Shown: positions 14,813 to 24,096, counted from the stretch's first letter. The stretch is 64,000 nucleotides of DNA from Nitrosospira sp. 56-18 (GCA_001899235.1 MKVR01000007.1:1-64000); one strand, 5' to 3'. Made by a program: numbers and translations. The notes: a model not told the origin generated them from the sequence alone.

Positions 14813-15091
14813 CTAGCGATTTAGTATTAACGGTTCCAGAATATATGCACTGATTGAAAGCCGGTTTCGACGGTGAAAATGTCGCCGCTCGTCCACCTGC
14901 TCCGGCGTGACCACCTTGGCTCCAACACCATTGAGCTTACCCGCCGCCGCAGCCTTGACCCGGTTCCGCAGAGTCTGGTCGCTGACCCCCAGTTCCTTGC
15001 TTGCCGCACCCGCGATCAGCCCTTCCTTGATACGCTTAATCGCTAATTCCTTGAACTCGGCTGTATATTCCTGCTTCGGTATCTTCTTCAT
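14813..15091 (-). pseudogene. IS3-family transposase OrfA, 3'-truncated
   Basis: Starts MKKIPKQEYTAEFKELAIKR, continues with an HTH (GAASKELGVSDQTLRNRVKA) and AAAGKLNGVGAKVVTPEQ. This is a typical InsE/OrfA N-terminal region. After VVTPEQ the leucine-zipper part and all of OrfB are missing and the frame runs into unrelated codons. The start has GAGAGGAAAG upstream, so the 5' end of the element is preserved near 15125. Not mobile by itself. Confidence 0.78.
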
Positions 15092-15199
15092 CTTTCCTCT
15101 CCAATGTGACCTTCGATTCTACATCACCCTTGGAAGACGATTTTTCGGGGGAACCTCATTTCGTAAATCGGTTACTTTTCGCTTCGGTCATCTCGCATA

Positions 15200-15610
15200 G
15201 TTCTCCATTTTGAGGCCGCCCTTCCCACCGAGGTTGGCGCAAGGCACATATTCCGCCTGAATCCCGTCTCCGGGAAATCAATAGGGTCAGATTCTATTAA
15301 TTCTCATCTATTGCTGAAAACCGATGATCTTTCGCCATTCACGTTTCCGCTCCATGGAAAAAGGACAGGACTTCACTTGCTGTCTGTGCGGTCGTTACGC
15401 TGCAGGTTCGATGTTATTCCCAACACTTCCGCTACTCACTTATCACAGGAGAGCCAGGATATTCCTGCCGACCACTATTTCAGAACGAAGGCAGGTCAGA
15501 TTTACCGAACCCCGGTAAATAAATACACAAACCCGGATTTCTTTACATAAATTTACGCTTTCATCATCCAACTTGACATGGCATGAATTTATCCTTGTTT
15601 CAGGCCATAC
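15200..15610. other. Intergenic region behind the island, small inverted repeats only
   Basis: No credible gene. It holds TCCCG-tctc-CGGGA (15262-15275) and AATAG-ggtcagatt-CTATT (15280-15298). The latter resembles a phrase (AATAGAATCTGACCCTATT on the other strand) that I recall near REP-associated transposases. This could be the scar of such an element. Confidence 0.4.
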
Positions 15611-15763
15611 ATGTGCTTGTGTTTCGATACCTCGACTGACGATATCGGGCAAACCCACTATTCAGAGGTCGAGCAGCTAGCTAATAAAGATTATTGGTCA
15701 CAGGGAATAGCCATAAGTTCTCATCTTAAAAATATTCGATTTCACACTATAAGGGAATCAACC

Positions 15764-16780
15764 GTGGGAAATATTCCTGTAGGAATCAAACGTTTCGCCC
15801 CCGAAGTTGATAGTGCGGCTGAGAGAAGGAAAGGGAAATCCATCGTTGTTGTCCTCGGTATGCACAGAAGCGGGACTAGCGTTATTACTCGGGGGTTAAC
15901 GGTTATTGGCGTTGAATTGGGAGACCGCCTGATGCCCCCCGCGAAGGGTAACGAAAGGGGGTTTTTTGAGGATATTGATTTACATGTTATCAATCGTGAG
16001 TTATGTAACTCTCTTCGACGCCCTCTTCACTGGCACACACCTGGCTTTGCCCGCCTAAGCGAGCTTCTCGATAAAAAAAATGCTCCTTTCCGCCGGAGGG
16101 CAATGGAAGTGCTCCAGCATCGATTGGAAACGTCAGAGTATTTCGGCATAAAGGACCCAGCCTTTTGTAGGACATTGCCATTCTGGCAGAGTATTTTTGA
16201 AGAATTGCAGCTCAATATCTCTTATGTCATTGCAGCAAGAAATCCACTCAGTGTGGTCCAATCGCTAGGAAAAAGGGATAACCTCCCTCCAGGAAAATGC
16301 TATCGCCTATGGCTTGACCATGTTCTTCTTTCCATTCTAGGAACGCAGGGAGCATGCCGGATACTCGTCGACTATGATCTTCTTTTAACGAATCCTTCCA
16401 AGCAAATCAGTAGAATTGCTTTTCGCCTGGGTTTGGTCGAGAGACTGGATCCTATGCGTCTGGAGGACTTTAGCCAGAATTTTTTGGATAAAAGGCTCCG
16501 GCATACGAACTTCGAAGTGGAGGATATTTATCGTGACCAGAATGTTCCTGCTCTGGTCAGAACAGTGTCAACATTGCTTTCAGATCTCGCCGCGGACAAC
16601 TTAAACCTAGACTCGGAATATGTTACCGAAGTCTTTGCGGATCTCTCGAAGCAGGCACACAGGGAAGCTGAGCTGTTGCATAAACTTTTTGTTGTGTTTA
16701 GGCATTGGAACCCTTTGAAGCAAGGAAACATACAAGACCAACCCGCCTATATTGAGCAGGATGGGGTACGGTTGCGCTAG
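15764..16780 (+). CDS. Sulfotransferase-family protein (P-loop, PAPS-type)
   Basis: Product of 338 residues from GTG at 15764 (AAGGGA 7 nt upstream). The frame is open to an ATG at 15611, which would add 51 residues lacking family resemblance. The 5'-phosphosulfate loop is VVVLGMHRSGTSVITRGLTV. GFFEDIDLHVINRELC and YFGIKDPAFCRTLPFW follow, then NISYVIAARNPLSVVQSLGK as the 3'-phosphate-binding region. It probably sulfates a glycan or small molecule, or acts on a surface polymer. GC content is clearly lower (one 60-base line I counted is 42%) than in the NRPS or che genes, suggesting horizontal origin. It is a monocistron beside the mobile island. Confidence 0.75.
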   Translation: MGNIPVGIKRFAPEVDSAAERRKGKSIVVVLGMHRSGTSVITRGLTVIGVELGDRLMPPAKGNERGFFEDIDLHVINRELCNSLRRPLHWHTPGFARLSELLDKKNAPFRRRAMEVLQHRLETSEYFGIKDPAFCRTLPFWQSIFEELQLNISYVIAARNPLSVVQSLGKRDNLPPGKCYRLWLDHVLLSILGTQGACRILVDYDLLLTNPSKQISRIAFRLGLVERLDPMRLEDFSQNFLDKRLRHTNFEVEDIYRDQNVPALVRTVSTLLSDLAADNLNLDSEYVTEVFADLSKQAHREAELLHKLFVVFRHWNPLKQGNIQDQPAYIEQDGVRLR

Positions 16781-16972
16781 TGGCCAGGGCCTGTTATTAA
16801 GGAGGCCTTTAATACCCTTGTTCTAGCATTATAGAAATCAGTTACTTATAGCTAAATTGGCCGTCGCTATTTTTGGACAGGATTAATAATATTTGTTTCG
16901 CACTCGCGTTTTTTGTGTGCTACCCGTAGGGGCGGGCCGAAATTTTACCCGACTCATCGTTACCCGCTGCTT

Positions 16973-16988
16973 GCAGAGCATGCTCTGC
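16973..16988. repeat. Perfect 16-bp palindrome GCAGAGCATGCTCTGC
   Basis: Uninterrupted palindrome about 65 bp upstream of the small lipoprotein gene, in the only GC-rich part of an AT-rich spacer. It could be a binding site for a dimeric regulator or part of a longer imperfect hairpin (CTTGCAGAGCA-TGCTCTGCCG). No further evidence. Confidence 0.5.
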
Positions 16989-17051
16989 CGCGCGGCTCGC
17001 GCATGCCGGCAAAAATCACTATAAAGCAAATATTCGAACGCGAAAAATGGG

Positions 17052-17396
17052 ATGAAAGTAGAGAGAATTTTCAAGTATCGCATTGTGGCCCTGCTCTGTG
17101 CCCTAAGTCTTGTATCGTGCGCGACAAAGACGGCCGCCCTACGTGAGGGACTGACACGAGCGGAAGTTATAAACACCATTGGTAATCCCGATGGCTTCCA
17201 ACGAGCTGGCAACTATGAAGCGCTGCATTATATTGATCGTCAGATCAACGGTTGGCTTTTTACCAGCGGGTTTAATGTGGAGAAAGTTGATTACGGAGTA
17301 ATTCTCAAAAATGACCAGGTCGTTCAATACGGGCAGGGACGTGTGATCGAACGGGGTGGGAGCGAGCCCCCATTCACCTTGATTTATCAAAGATGA
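17052..17396 (+). CDS. Small lipoprotein with SmpA/OmlA (BamE)-like fold
   Basis: Product of 114 residues. Signal peptide FKYRIVALLCALSLVSC with lipobox LVSC (Cys at about residue 23). The body has ALREGLTRAEVINTIGNPDG, the G-x-T-x-x-E-V-x-x-x-x-G-x-P pattern seen in the SmpA/OmlA domain, followed by FQRAGNYEALHYIDRQINGW and YGVILKNDQVVQYGQGRV. BamE of the outer-membrane assembly complex has this fold, but many stand-alone lipoproteins share it and this is not the canonical bamE context. Likely outer-membrane anchored; role unknown. Confidence 0.7.
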   Translation: MKVERIFKYRIVALLCALSLVSCATKTAALREGLTRAEVINTIGNPDGFQRAGNYEALHYIDRQINGWLFTSGFNVEKVDYGVILKNDQVVQYGQGRVIERGGSEPPFTLIYQR

Positions 17397-17421
17397 TGTT
17401 GTGTCCCCGGGATAGTGTCTC

Positions 17422-17448
17422 ATCGGGTCTATCGGGTCTATCGGGTCT
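17422..17448. repeat. Three perfect tandem copies of ATCGGGTCT
   Basis: A 9-bp unit repeated three times head to tail in the 200-bp spacer before the peroxiredoxin. Its length (27 bp) and perfection suggest slippage; copy number may vary between strains. Confidence 0.85.
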
Positions 17449-17596
17449 ATCTGTTCATTGCTGGTCGATACTTGCAATAATCCTAAATCCGGCAGATTTG
17501 CCGTAAACCGTCCAGTGGATCAGAATTGGCAACGATCGAACCAATATCGGGGGATGAAATTGTGAAAGTGTTCGCCATACTTGCACACTGGTTATC

Positions 17597-18088
17597 ATGA
17601 TTATGCTCTTCGGAAATCGTGGCGCAACTGCCGAGCCACTCAAGGTAGGTCAGGCGGCGCCGGACTTCAATCTTCCCGATCAAAACGGTAAAAGCCACAA
17701 GCTCTCGGATTATTACGGTAAATGGCTGGTATTGTATTTTTATGTCAAGGACAACACGCCTGGATGCACCAAGCAAGCGTGCAAGTTCCGCGATGACTTT
17801 CACGAATTGAGGAATCTGGGCGCGGAAATTGTGGGTATAAGCGTGGACGGCAGCGCCAGTCATGCCAACTTTGCCAAAAAATATAGCCTTCCATTTCCGC
17901 TTCTGGCGGACAGCAAGGGCAAAACCGCGAGGCGTTACGACTCGATATGGAGCATCATCGGCATGGCGAAGCGCAATACCTACCTCATCGATCCGGAAGG
18001 CAGGATCGCCAGAATTTATCTGTCAGCCAGCGCTTCGCGCAATTCTATTGAAATAATAGAGGATTTGAAAAAAATGAAGAATTCCTGA
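17597..18088 (+). CDS. bcp: Peroxiredoxin, BCP/PrxQ family (signal peptide probably frameshifted)
   Basis: Product of 163 residues. It contains KVGQAAPDFNLPDQNGKSHK, the active-site DNTPGCTKQACKFRDDF with peroxidatic Cys and a second Cys five residues on, as in PrxQ enzymes, and FPLLADSKGKTARRYD. It reduces peroxides using thioredoxin-type donors. The N-terminus MIMLFGNRGATAEP looks like the end of a signal peptide. A GTG at 17562 with an excellent ribosome site (GGGGGA, 7 nt) opens MKVFAILA in another frame and stops at 17600. Joining the two frames would give a complete signal peptide. As it stands, translation needs the weak ATG at 17597. Confidence 0.85.
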   Translation: MIMLFGNRGATAEPLKVGQAAPDFNLPDQNGKSHKLSDYYGKWLVLYFYVKDNTPGCTKQACKFRDDFHELRNLGAEIVGISVDGSASHANFAKKYSLPFPLLADSKGKTARRYDSIWSIIGMAKRNTYLIDPEGRIARIYLSASASRNSIEIIEDLKKMKNS

Positions 18089-18110
18089 TTCGAATCCAAA
18101 ATCGAATCAG
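18085..18110 (+). terminator. Hairpin at the end of the peroxiredoxin gene
   Basis: Perfect 9-bp stem CTGATTCGA / TCGAATCAG with loop ATCCAAAA, overlapping the stop codon and followed by TTTG. The short T tract makes it a moderate intrinsic terminator candidate; it could also act for transcripts arriving from the opposite side. Confidence 0.5.
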
Positions 18111-18273
18111 TTTGATCACCATAGATGGGACAAATAGGCATGCGAAACTCTGCCTTGACGGAGGAGAAGATTTGCCGTGAGTATTCGGATTTATTATTGC
18201 AATGAAGAGCCGCTGCCGTTCACCATTCGGAGCCATTGCAGTATCTTGTTCTTGTAAATTCTTCCATCAACCA

Positions 18274-19038
18274 CTACCAGACCCACTGGATCCGCCGAAC
18301 GGACGAAACCGATCCGCAAACGGCAAGCGCCCCGACAAAGCGCTCGAATTCGAAGCAGCGAAGTGTAAAAGTCCCTTTGCACTCCGCATCGTCCGGCAAC
18401 TCAGGTACATGGACGACACTCGCCTGATCCAGGTCATCCGCTACGGTGCAAAAGCATGAAAGGTCATCCTGCAACCCCGTACCGATGGCCTTGAGCAATG
18501 CCTCCTTGCGCGTCCAGAAACGCAAAAACATCGCGTTTGCTTCACCCGAGGGCACTTGCTCGATAGCGGCTATTTCGGCGTCGCTAAAAAACTGGCGTGC
18601 CATCTGCAGCCAGTCCGGCATTTCCCGCACCTGCTCCACATCGACCCCCAGGATGGGCCCGAAGGAAACGGCGACGACCGCGAGATCTTCGGAATGCGAC
18701 AGGTTGAATTCGATTTTCGCTCTGTTGCCGCGGCTGCTATTGACGAGCGATGGCTTGCCGTGCGGGGAAATGATGAAATCGATACTGGAAGCCGGGCATC
18801 CCGAATAAATACCGAGGATGTGCCGCAATGCGGCATGAGCCAGTACGAAACGGTTCCGGTGCAGGGAAAACCGGAACCGGCCTGCGCGCCGCGTTTCTTC
18901 GGCGGACAGGATTGATGCTGCGGCCTCGATAGTGGGGGTGGATTCCTGGAGGCTCACGAACCATAGCGCAACCTCGCCCCGGCCGGGAACCCCCGTAGCC
19001 AACTTCGCATTCACCTCCCCGATATCCGGTTTGTTCAA
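18274..19038 (-). CDS. 4'-phosphopantetheinyl transferase, Sfp type
   Basis: Product of 254 residues (Sfp-type about 220-250). It moves 4'-phosphopantetheine from CoA to the Ser of carrier domains. The signatures are ISPHGKPSL, IEFNLSHSEDLAVVAVS, ILGVDVEQVREMPDWLQMAR (metal-binding Asp/Glu) and FLRFWTRKEALLKAIGTGL. It lies divergent from and adjacent to the synthetase genes, so its job is almost certainly to activate their four T domains. Ribosome site GGGGAGGTGAAT lies upstream of the codon for MNKPD if the start is slightly internal; the exact start is uncertain by a few codons. Confidence 0.92.
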   Translation of the reverse strand: MNKPDIGEVNAKLATGVPGRGEVALWFVSLQESTPTIEAAASILSAEETRRAGRFRFSLHRNRFVLAHAALRHILGIYSGCPASSIDFIISPHGKPSLVNSSRGNRAKIEFNLSHSEDLAVVAVSFGPILGVDVEQVREMPDWLQMARQFFSDAEIAAIEQVPSGEANAMFLRFWTRKEALLKAIGTGLQDDLSCFCTVADDLDQASVVHVPELPDDAECKGTFTLRCFEFERFVGALAVCGSVSSVRRIQWVW

Positions 19039-19130
19039 GTCGGGCTATTCGAATGGTGTGAGGAGGCGGGATCGCGCTGGGCTTTTACACGCCAATGGCT
19101 TCCCAAGCCCGGCATCCGTGAAATTCCCAC

Positions 19131-19248
19131 CTATAATGGATTCATGAAGTGCTTCCATATTCTCTCGATTGCAAGCAGGACAACGAGGACGACAGCCGCA
19201 GCCAGGACGAGATGGATGATAATCCAGGATCTGGAGGGTATCGGCAAT
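19131..19248 (-). CDS. Possible 38-residue single-span membrane protein
   Basis: From a TTG the frame reads LPIPSRSWIIIHLVLAAA then VVLVVLLAIERIWKHFMNPL, a convincing membrane helix with a positively charged C-terminal end. It lies between the PPTase and the first synthetase gene. The start codon is poor and no clear ribosome site is visible; an upstream extension of the frame to about 19319 is possible. Kept as a candidate only. Confidence 0.25.
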
Positions 19249-19301
19249 CGCCAGCCCGCGAATAGCTTGCCAGCCGTCTTTGATCCCTGTGAGGGTGCGG
19301 C

Positions 19302-22300
19302 ATGAGCAAGGCGGAACAATCCTTCGTCTTTCCCGTTTCATTTGCCCAGCAGCGGCTATGGTTCTTGCACCAGCTTGCTCCGGACACGCCTTCCTATAAC
19401 TGCGGCGGCGCGCTCCGCCTGCACGCAGCGATCGATGCCGATCTCCTGAGACGATCCGTCAATGAAATCATCCGCCGGCACGAGGTGTTGAGGACCACTT
19501 TCCAGGTGATCGAAGGACGCCCCGTGCAAATAGTGAGCGGCGCGCTCGAGATCGTGCTGCCGGTGATCGATCTCGGCAGTTCGCCGCTACCGCAGGCGCA
19601 GATCGCATCCCTGGTTGCGGAAGAGGTACGCCGGCCGTTCGATCTGGCGAAAGGCCCCTTGCTGCGCATTACGCTTCTGGTGCCGAATGCAGCGGATGCA
19701 GCTACCGCAGATTCGATCACCGCGGACTCAGTCGTCATACTGGCAATGCATCATATCATCTCGGATGCCTGGTCGATGCAGGTGTTCGTGCGGGAGATGA
19801 CAATGCTATACCGCGCCTTTGCGCGGGGAGAAGGCTCGCCACTGCCGGAGCTACCCATCCAGTACGCGGATTATGCGGCCTGGCAGCGGCGCTGGCTTCA
19901 AGGCATCGAGGAACGGCAACTGGCCTACTGGCGCGGGCAACTGGCGGAGCTCCCCGCCCTCGAACTGGAAAAGGATTACCCGCGGCCCCTTGTTCCCAGC
20001 TATCGCGGAGCGCGGCATGGGTTCGATATCGGGGATGATGCCGCTCGCAGGCTTTATGGCCTTTGCATAACGGAAGGAGTGACGGCATTCATGGGCCTGC
20101 TGGCCGTATTCGCCACATTGCTCCATCGCTATACCGGGCAGGACGAAGTGGTGATCGGCGCCCCGGTGGCAGGACGAAACCGCCCCGAACTGATCAACCT
20201 GATCGGCTTCTTCGTGAACCTGCTCGTGCTCCGCCTGGATTTCAGCGGCGACCCCTCTTTTGGAACCATTCTGCGGCGCGTCCGGCAAACCGCACTAGAT
20301 GCCTTCGATCACCAGGATGTGCCATTCGAGCGCGTGGTCGAGGACATCAAGCCGGTACGCGATACCGCCCGGCATCCGCTGTGCCAGGTTACGTTCCAGA
20401 TGCTGCATTCCGCGCCGGACGATGGCAGCTCTCCGGTTGCCACCATCGATATCGATCTTGGCACGGCGGCCTTCGATCTCTCGCTGGACATGTGGGAAAC
20501 CGGCGGCAACCTGCAGGGGCGCATCGAGTACAGCACCGACTTGTTCGACCATGCCACGGTGCATCGCTTCGTCACTCATTTTCGCATTCTACTCGATCGG
20601 TTATGCGATCGGCCGGAACGTCCGCTCTCGGAAACGAATCTCCTGGATGAATGGGAGCTCCATCGCGTGCTTCACGAATGGAATCACGCCGATATCACGG
20701 TTCCGGCTGGCGCGCCGGTCGAGCGACTCGTTGCCTGCCAGGCTGCCCGCACCCCCGCCGCCGTAGCCCTGGTCGAGGGTGCGAACACCTATACCTATGC
20801 GGAACTGAATGCCCAGGCGGATGAACTGGCAGGCCGGCTGACCGCAGCAAGTGTTTCGCCGGGAGTGCCGGAAGCGCCATTGGGGCCAATGGGCCTGTAT
20901 GCCGGCCGCAGCCGGGAAATGGTGGTGGCCATGCTGGCTGTGCTCCGGGCTGGCGGCGCCTATGTTCCGCTGGATACGTCCGCCCCTGCGGCGCGCCTTC
21001 GCCATATCCTCGATGACTCGGGTGCTGCGCTGGTCTTGACGACACAGCGACAGGCTGATGCGGCGATGGAAGGGCTCGGCGGCGGCTGGCCAATGGTATT
21101 CATCGATGAGCCAGCCGCCATGCCGCCGGCCGCCCGGCATCCCGATGACCCAGGCTATCCGGACGATTCCAGCCATTCCAGACCGGACGAACATGGCGAA
21201 TACAGCCAGCGATTGGCCTACATCATCTACACATCCGGTTCCACCGGGAAGCCGAAGGGTTGTCTCATCACCGCAAAATCGCTCGCACAGCACACCATGG
21301 CTGCCATGCGCTATTTTGGGCTGGGACCAAACGACCGGGTATTGCAGTTCACCGCTGCCAACTTCGACGTGGCTGCCGAGGAGATTTTCCCGACGCTTGC
21401 CAGCGGCGCGGCGCTCTATATTCCGCCTCGGGAAACGCTGGCCTCGATGAGCGACTTCAGCGATTACCTAGAGCGTAACCAGATTACCATGATCAATCTC
21501 CCCGCGCCGTTCTGGCACAACTGGGTGTCCTACCTGGACACGAGCGCCCGTAGCCCATCCGGGTCATTGCGTCTCGTGATAGCAGGAAGCGATACCCTGG
21601 CGATGGACCAGGTAGAGCGCTGGCAAGCGCTTGCCCCCGCATCGACCCGGTTGTGCAATGCTTACGGGGTAACGGAGGCCACCATTACCGCCACTTTGTA
21701 TCCTGTTCCAGCGCAATGGAAAGCTCTCCGGCCACGCTCGGTGCCTATCGGATGGCCATTTGGAAATACCAAGGTATACCTTCTGGATCGCTACCGGCAG
21801 CCCGTGCCCATGGGCGTGCCGGGAGAGCTTTATATCGGCGGCGGGGGCCTTGCCCGCGGTTACGCGAAGCGCCCGGACCTGACTGCGGAACGCTTTGTTT
21901 TTCACGCCTTCGAGAACAATGGCGGTGACGAACCGGTGCGGCTCTATCGCACCGGGGACCGCTGCCGCTACCTTGTGGATGGATCTCTCGAATACCTGGG
22001 GCGGAATGACCGGCAGATCAGCATCCGCGGGCACCGCATCGAACTTGGCGAGGTGGAATACGCACTGGCCGAACATCCCGCGATTTCCCAAGCTGCGGTG
22101 GAATTGCGAGCCGGGCCTTCGGGCGGCCCGCAACTGGTGGCCTGGATCGCCGGCTCGGCTTCAGCGGCAGAAGCACGGACCTTCCTGCAACGGCTTTTGC
22201 CGGCATACATGGTGCCTGCATCATTCGTGATGCTCGATGCGCTGCCGCTTACCGCCAGCGGCAAGATAGACCGCCAGGCGCTGCCCCCGCCCACCCGGCC

Positions 22301-24074
22301 AGAGGATCCGGAAGCATCCGGGAATGCATCCGGCCAGTTTGTCGCGCCTTCCACGGCAGAGGAACAAGCACTGGCGGCGATCTGGTCGCAGGTGCTCGGT
22401 CTCAAACGTATAGGCATCCATGAAAACTTCTTCGAGCTGGGAGGCGACTCGATCCTGAGCATCCAGATTACCGCGCGCGCCAACCAGGCCGGCTTGCACC
22501 TGACTCCCCTGCAGATATTCCAGCACCAAACCATCGCGGAATTGGCATCCGAGGCACGCCTCGCCGCCGCACCCGCTTCCGCCGCTGCCGAACATGATTC
22601 CTATCATGCCGAGAATGCGGATGATGGCAAGCTTATTCCACCGACACCCATCCAGCACTGGTTTTTCGAGCAGGCGCTATGCCACCCTCATCACTACAAC
22701 CAGGCGGTCATGCTGCCCATTGAGGGAGCCGTGGACAGCGGGGCGATCGAAGCCGCCATAACAGCACTTGTTGCCCGGCACCAGGCATTGCGGCTGCGAT
22801 TCAGGCGCGACGATAGCGGCTGGATTCAGGAGTGCGTAGCGCCGGACAAAACCGTTCCATCCTCGCTCCTGGTTGAAAATCTCCTGGGATTATCGGAATC
22901 CATGCAACACGCCCGCCTTGCGGCAAGAGCGGCCGAGTTGCAGGAAAGCCTCGATCTGGCGAATGGACCCCTCATCCGTACAGCTCTCTTCAATCTGAGC
23001 CCTGGCAGCAACCAGCTTCTCATCGCCATCCATCACCTGGCGGTCGACGGCGTGTCCTGGCGCATTCTGCTGGAGGAACTCACGGCGGCCTATCGCCAGG
23101 CAAAGGCCGGCATTTCCATCGATCTGCCCGCCAGAACAACAGAATTTTCCCGCTGGGCGCGGCGACTGGAAAAAGCCGGCGAAACCGGCCGCTTCCAGAC
23201 GACGTGGAATTACTATCGCTCGCTGCCGCTTCGCCGCCTCGGCCGCCTGCCAATCGATCACCACCAGGGACCGAATACGGTCGCATCCGCCGACAGGATA
23301 ATCGTGGCGCTGGCGCCGCCGGAAACCGAGGCGCTGCTGCGTGAGGTTCCCAAGGCATTTGGCACCCAGATCAACGATGTTCTGCTGACCGCCGTTTCAC
23401 TGGCATTGTCCGGTTGGTCGGGATGCGCCGCGCAGTGGATCGAGGTCGAAGGACATGGGCGGGAACCGCTTTTCCCCGATTTGGATCTCTCGCGCACGGT
23501 AGGCTGGTTCACCTCCATCTGGCCGGTCCTGCTGGAACCGGGCCAATCACGTGAACCGGACCAAACCCAAACGCCAGCCCGGCTATCGGCGGCCGAACTG
23601 GCCCAGGCACTGAGCCGTGTCAGGGACCAGTTGAGCAAGGTGCCGAATAACGGCATCGGCTATGGACTGTTGCGCTACGGATCGCACGACCCCGAAGCCT
23701 CGCGTTTCCTGGCCGCGCTTCCTCCCGCCGAAGTAAGCTTCAATTACATGGGCCAGTTTGCGGCGGGCGCAGGTAGCGGACCATGGTACTGCGGCCCTAC
23801 CCGCGACCTGTCCCAGGCACGCAGCCATCTCATCGAAATCGATGGCCACATCGCTGCCGGCTGCCTGGAGATGGCCTGGACCTATAGCCGCCACTACCAT
23901 CGGCGCGCAACCATCGAGCTCGTGGCCGGGGATTTCCGCGAATGCCTTGAGCGCATTGCGGCGGCGGCGGCCCATCGCAGGTTGACGCCAAAAGACTTCC
24001 CGCTTGCCAATCTCAGCCAGAAAGGCCTCGATGCCATCGTCCGCCGCATGGCGCGAACCGCCGAAAAGAATTGA
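19302..24074 (+). CDS. Nonribosomal peptide synthetase, module 1 (C-A-T-E)
   Basis: Product of 1590 residues. C domain ~8-440, beginning VSFAQQRLWFLHQL (LCL-like) with active site MHHIISDAWS near residue 150. A domain ~465-1000: A3 YTSGSTGKPKG near 642, FTAANFDVAAEEIFPTLASG, NAYGVTEATITATLY, A10 GKIDRQALP. T domain with FFELGGDSILSIQI (attachment Ser near 1050; the DS pair is the form that precedes epimerases). E domain ~1110-1570 with HHLAVDGVSW near 1242, EGHGRE and RTVGWFTS. My alignment to the PheA pocket gives code D-V-E-N-V-A-A-I-T-K, which I cannot match to a known substrate; the acidic third position hints at a basic side chain. Start ATG follows GAGGG. First gene of a five-gene plus-strand operon. 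Confidence 0.93.
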   Translation: MSKAEQSFVFPVSFAQQRLWFLHQLAPDTPSYNCGGALRLHAAIDADLLRRSVNEIIRRHEVLRTTFQVIEGRPVQIVSGALEIVLPVIDLGSSPLPQAQIASLVAEEVRRPFDLAKGPLLRITLLVPNAADAATADSITADSVVILAMHHIISDAWSMQVFVREMTMLYRAFARGEGSPLPELPIQYADYAAWQRRWLQGIEERQLAYWRGQLAELPALELEKDYPRPLVPSYRGARHGFDIGDDAARRLYGLCITEGVTAFMGLLAVFATLLHRYTGQDEVVIGAPVAGRNRPELINLIGFFVNLLVLRLDFSGDPSFGTILRRVRQTALDAFDHQDVPFERVVEDIKPVRDTARHPLCQVTFQMLHSAPDDGSSPVATIDIDLGTAAFDLSLDMWETGGNLQGRIEYSTDLFDHATVHRFVTHFRILLDRLCDRPERPLSETNLLDEWELHRVLHEWNHADITVPAGAPVERLVACQAARTPAAVALVEGANTYTYAELNAQADELAGRLTAASVSPGVPEAPLGPMGLYAGRSREMVVAMLAVLRAGGAYVPLDTSAPAARLRHILDDSGAALVLTTQRQADAAMEGLGGGWPMVFIDEPAAMPPAARHPDDPGYPDDSSHSRPDEHGEYSQRLAYIIYTSGSTGKPKGCLITAKSLAQHTMAAMRYFGLGPNDRVLQFTAANFDVAAEEIFPTLASGAALYIPPRETLASMSDFSDYLERNQITMINLPAPFWHNWVSYLDTSARSPSGSLRLVIAGSDTLAMDQVERWQALAPASTRLCNAYGVTEATITATLYPVPAQWKALRPRSVPIGWPFGNTKVYLLDRYRQPVPMGVPGELYIGGGGLARGYAKRPDLTAERFVFHAFENNGGDEPVRLYRTGDRCRYLVDGSLEYLGRNDRQISIRGHRIELGEVEYALAEHPAISQAAVELRAGPSGGPQLVAWIAGSASAAEARTFLQRLLPAYMVPASFVMLDALPLTASGKIDRQALPPPTRPEDPEASGNASGQFVAPSTAEEQALAAIWSQVLGLKRIGIHENFFELGGDSILSIQITARANQAGLHLTPLQIFQHQTIAELASEARLAAAPASAAAEHDSYHAENADDGKLIPPTPIQHWFFEQALCHPHHYNQAVMLPIEGAVDSGAIEAAITALVARHQALRLRFRRDDSGWIQECVAPDKTVPSSLLVENLLGLSESMQHARLAARAAELQESLDLANGPLIRTALFNLSPGSNQLLIAIHHLAVDGVSWRILLEELTAAYRQAKAGISIDLPARTTEFSRWARRLEKAGETGRFQTTWNYYRSLPLRRLGRLPIDHHQGPNTVASADRIIVALAPPETEALLREVPKAFGTQINDVLLTAVSLALSGWSGCAAQWIEVEGHGREPLFPDLDLSRTVGWFTSIWPVLLEPGQSREPDQTQTPARLSAAELAQALSRVRDQLSKVPNNGIGYGLLRYGSHDPEASRFLAALPPAEVSFNYMGQFAAGAGSGPWYCGPTRDLSQARSHLIEIDGHIAAGCLEMAWTYSRHYHRRATIELVAGDFRECLERIAAAAAHRRLTPKDFPLANLSQKGLDAIVRRMARTAEKN

Positions 24075-24096
24075 TCATGGATAGTCATGGGTAATC

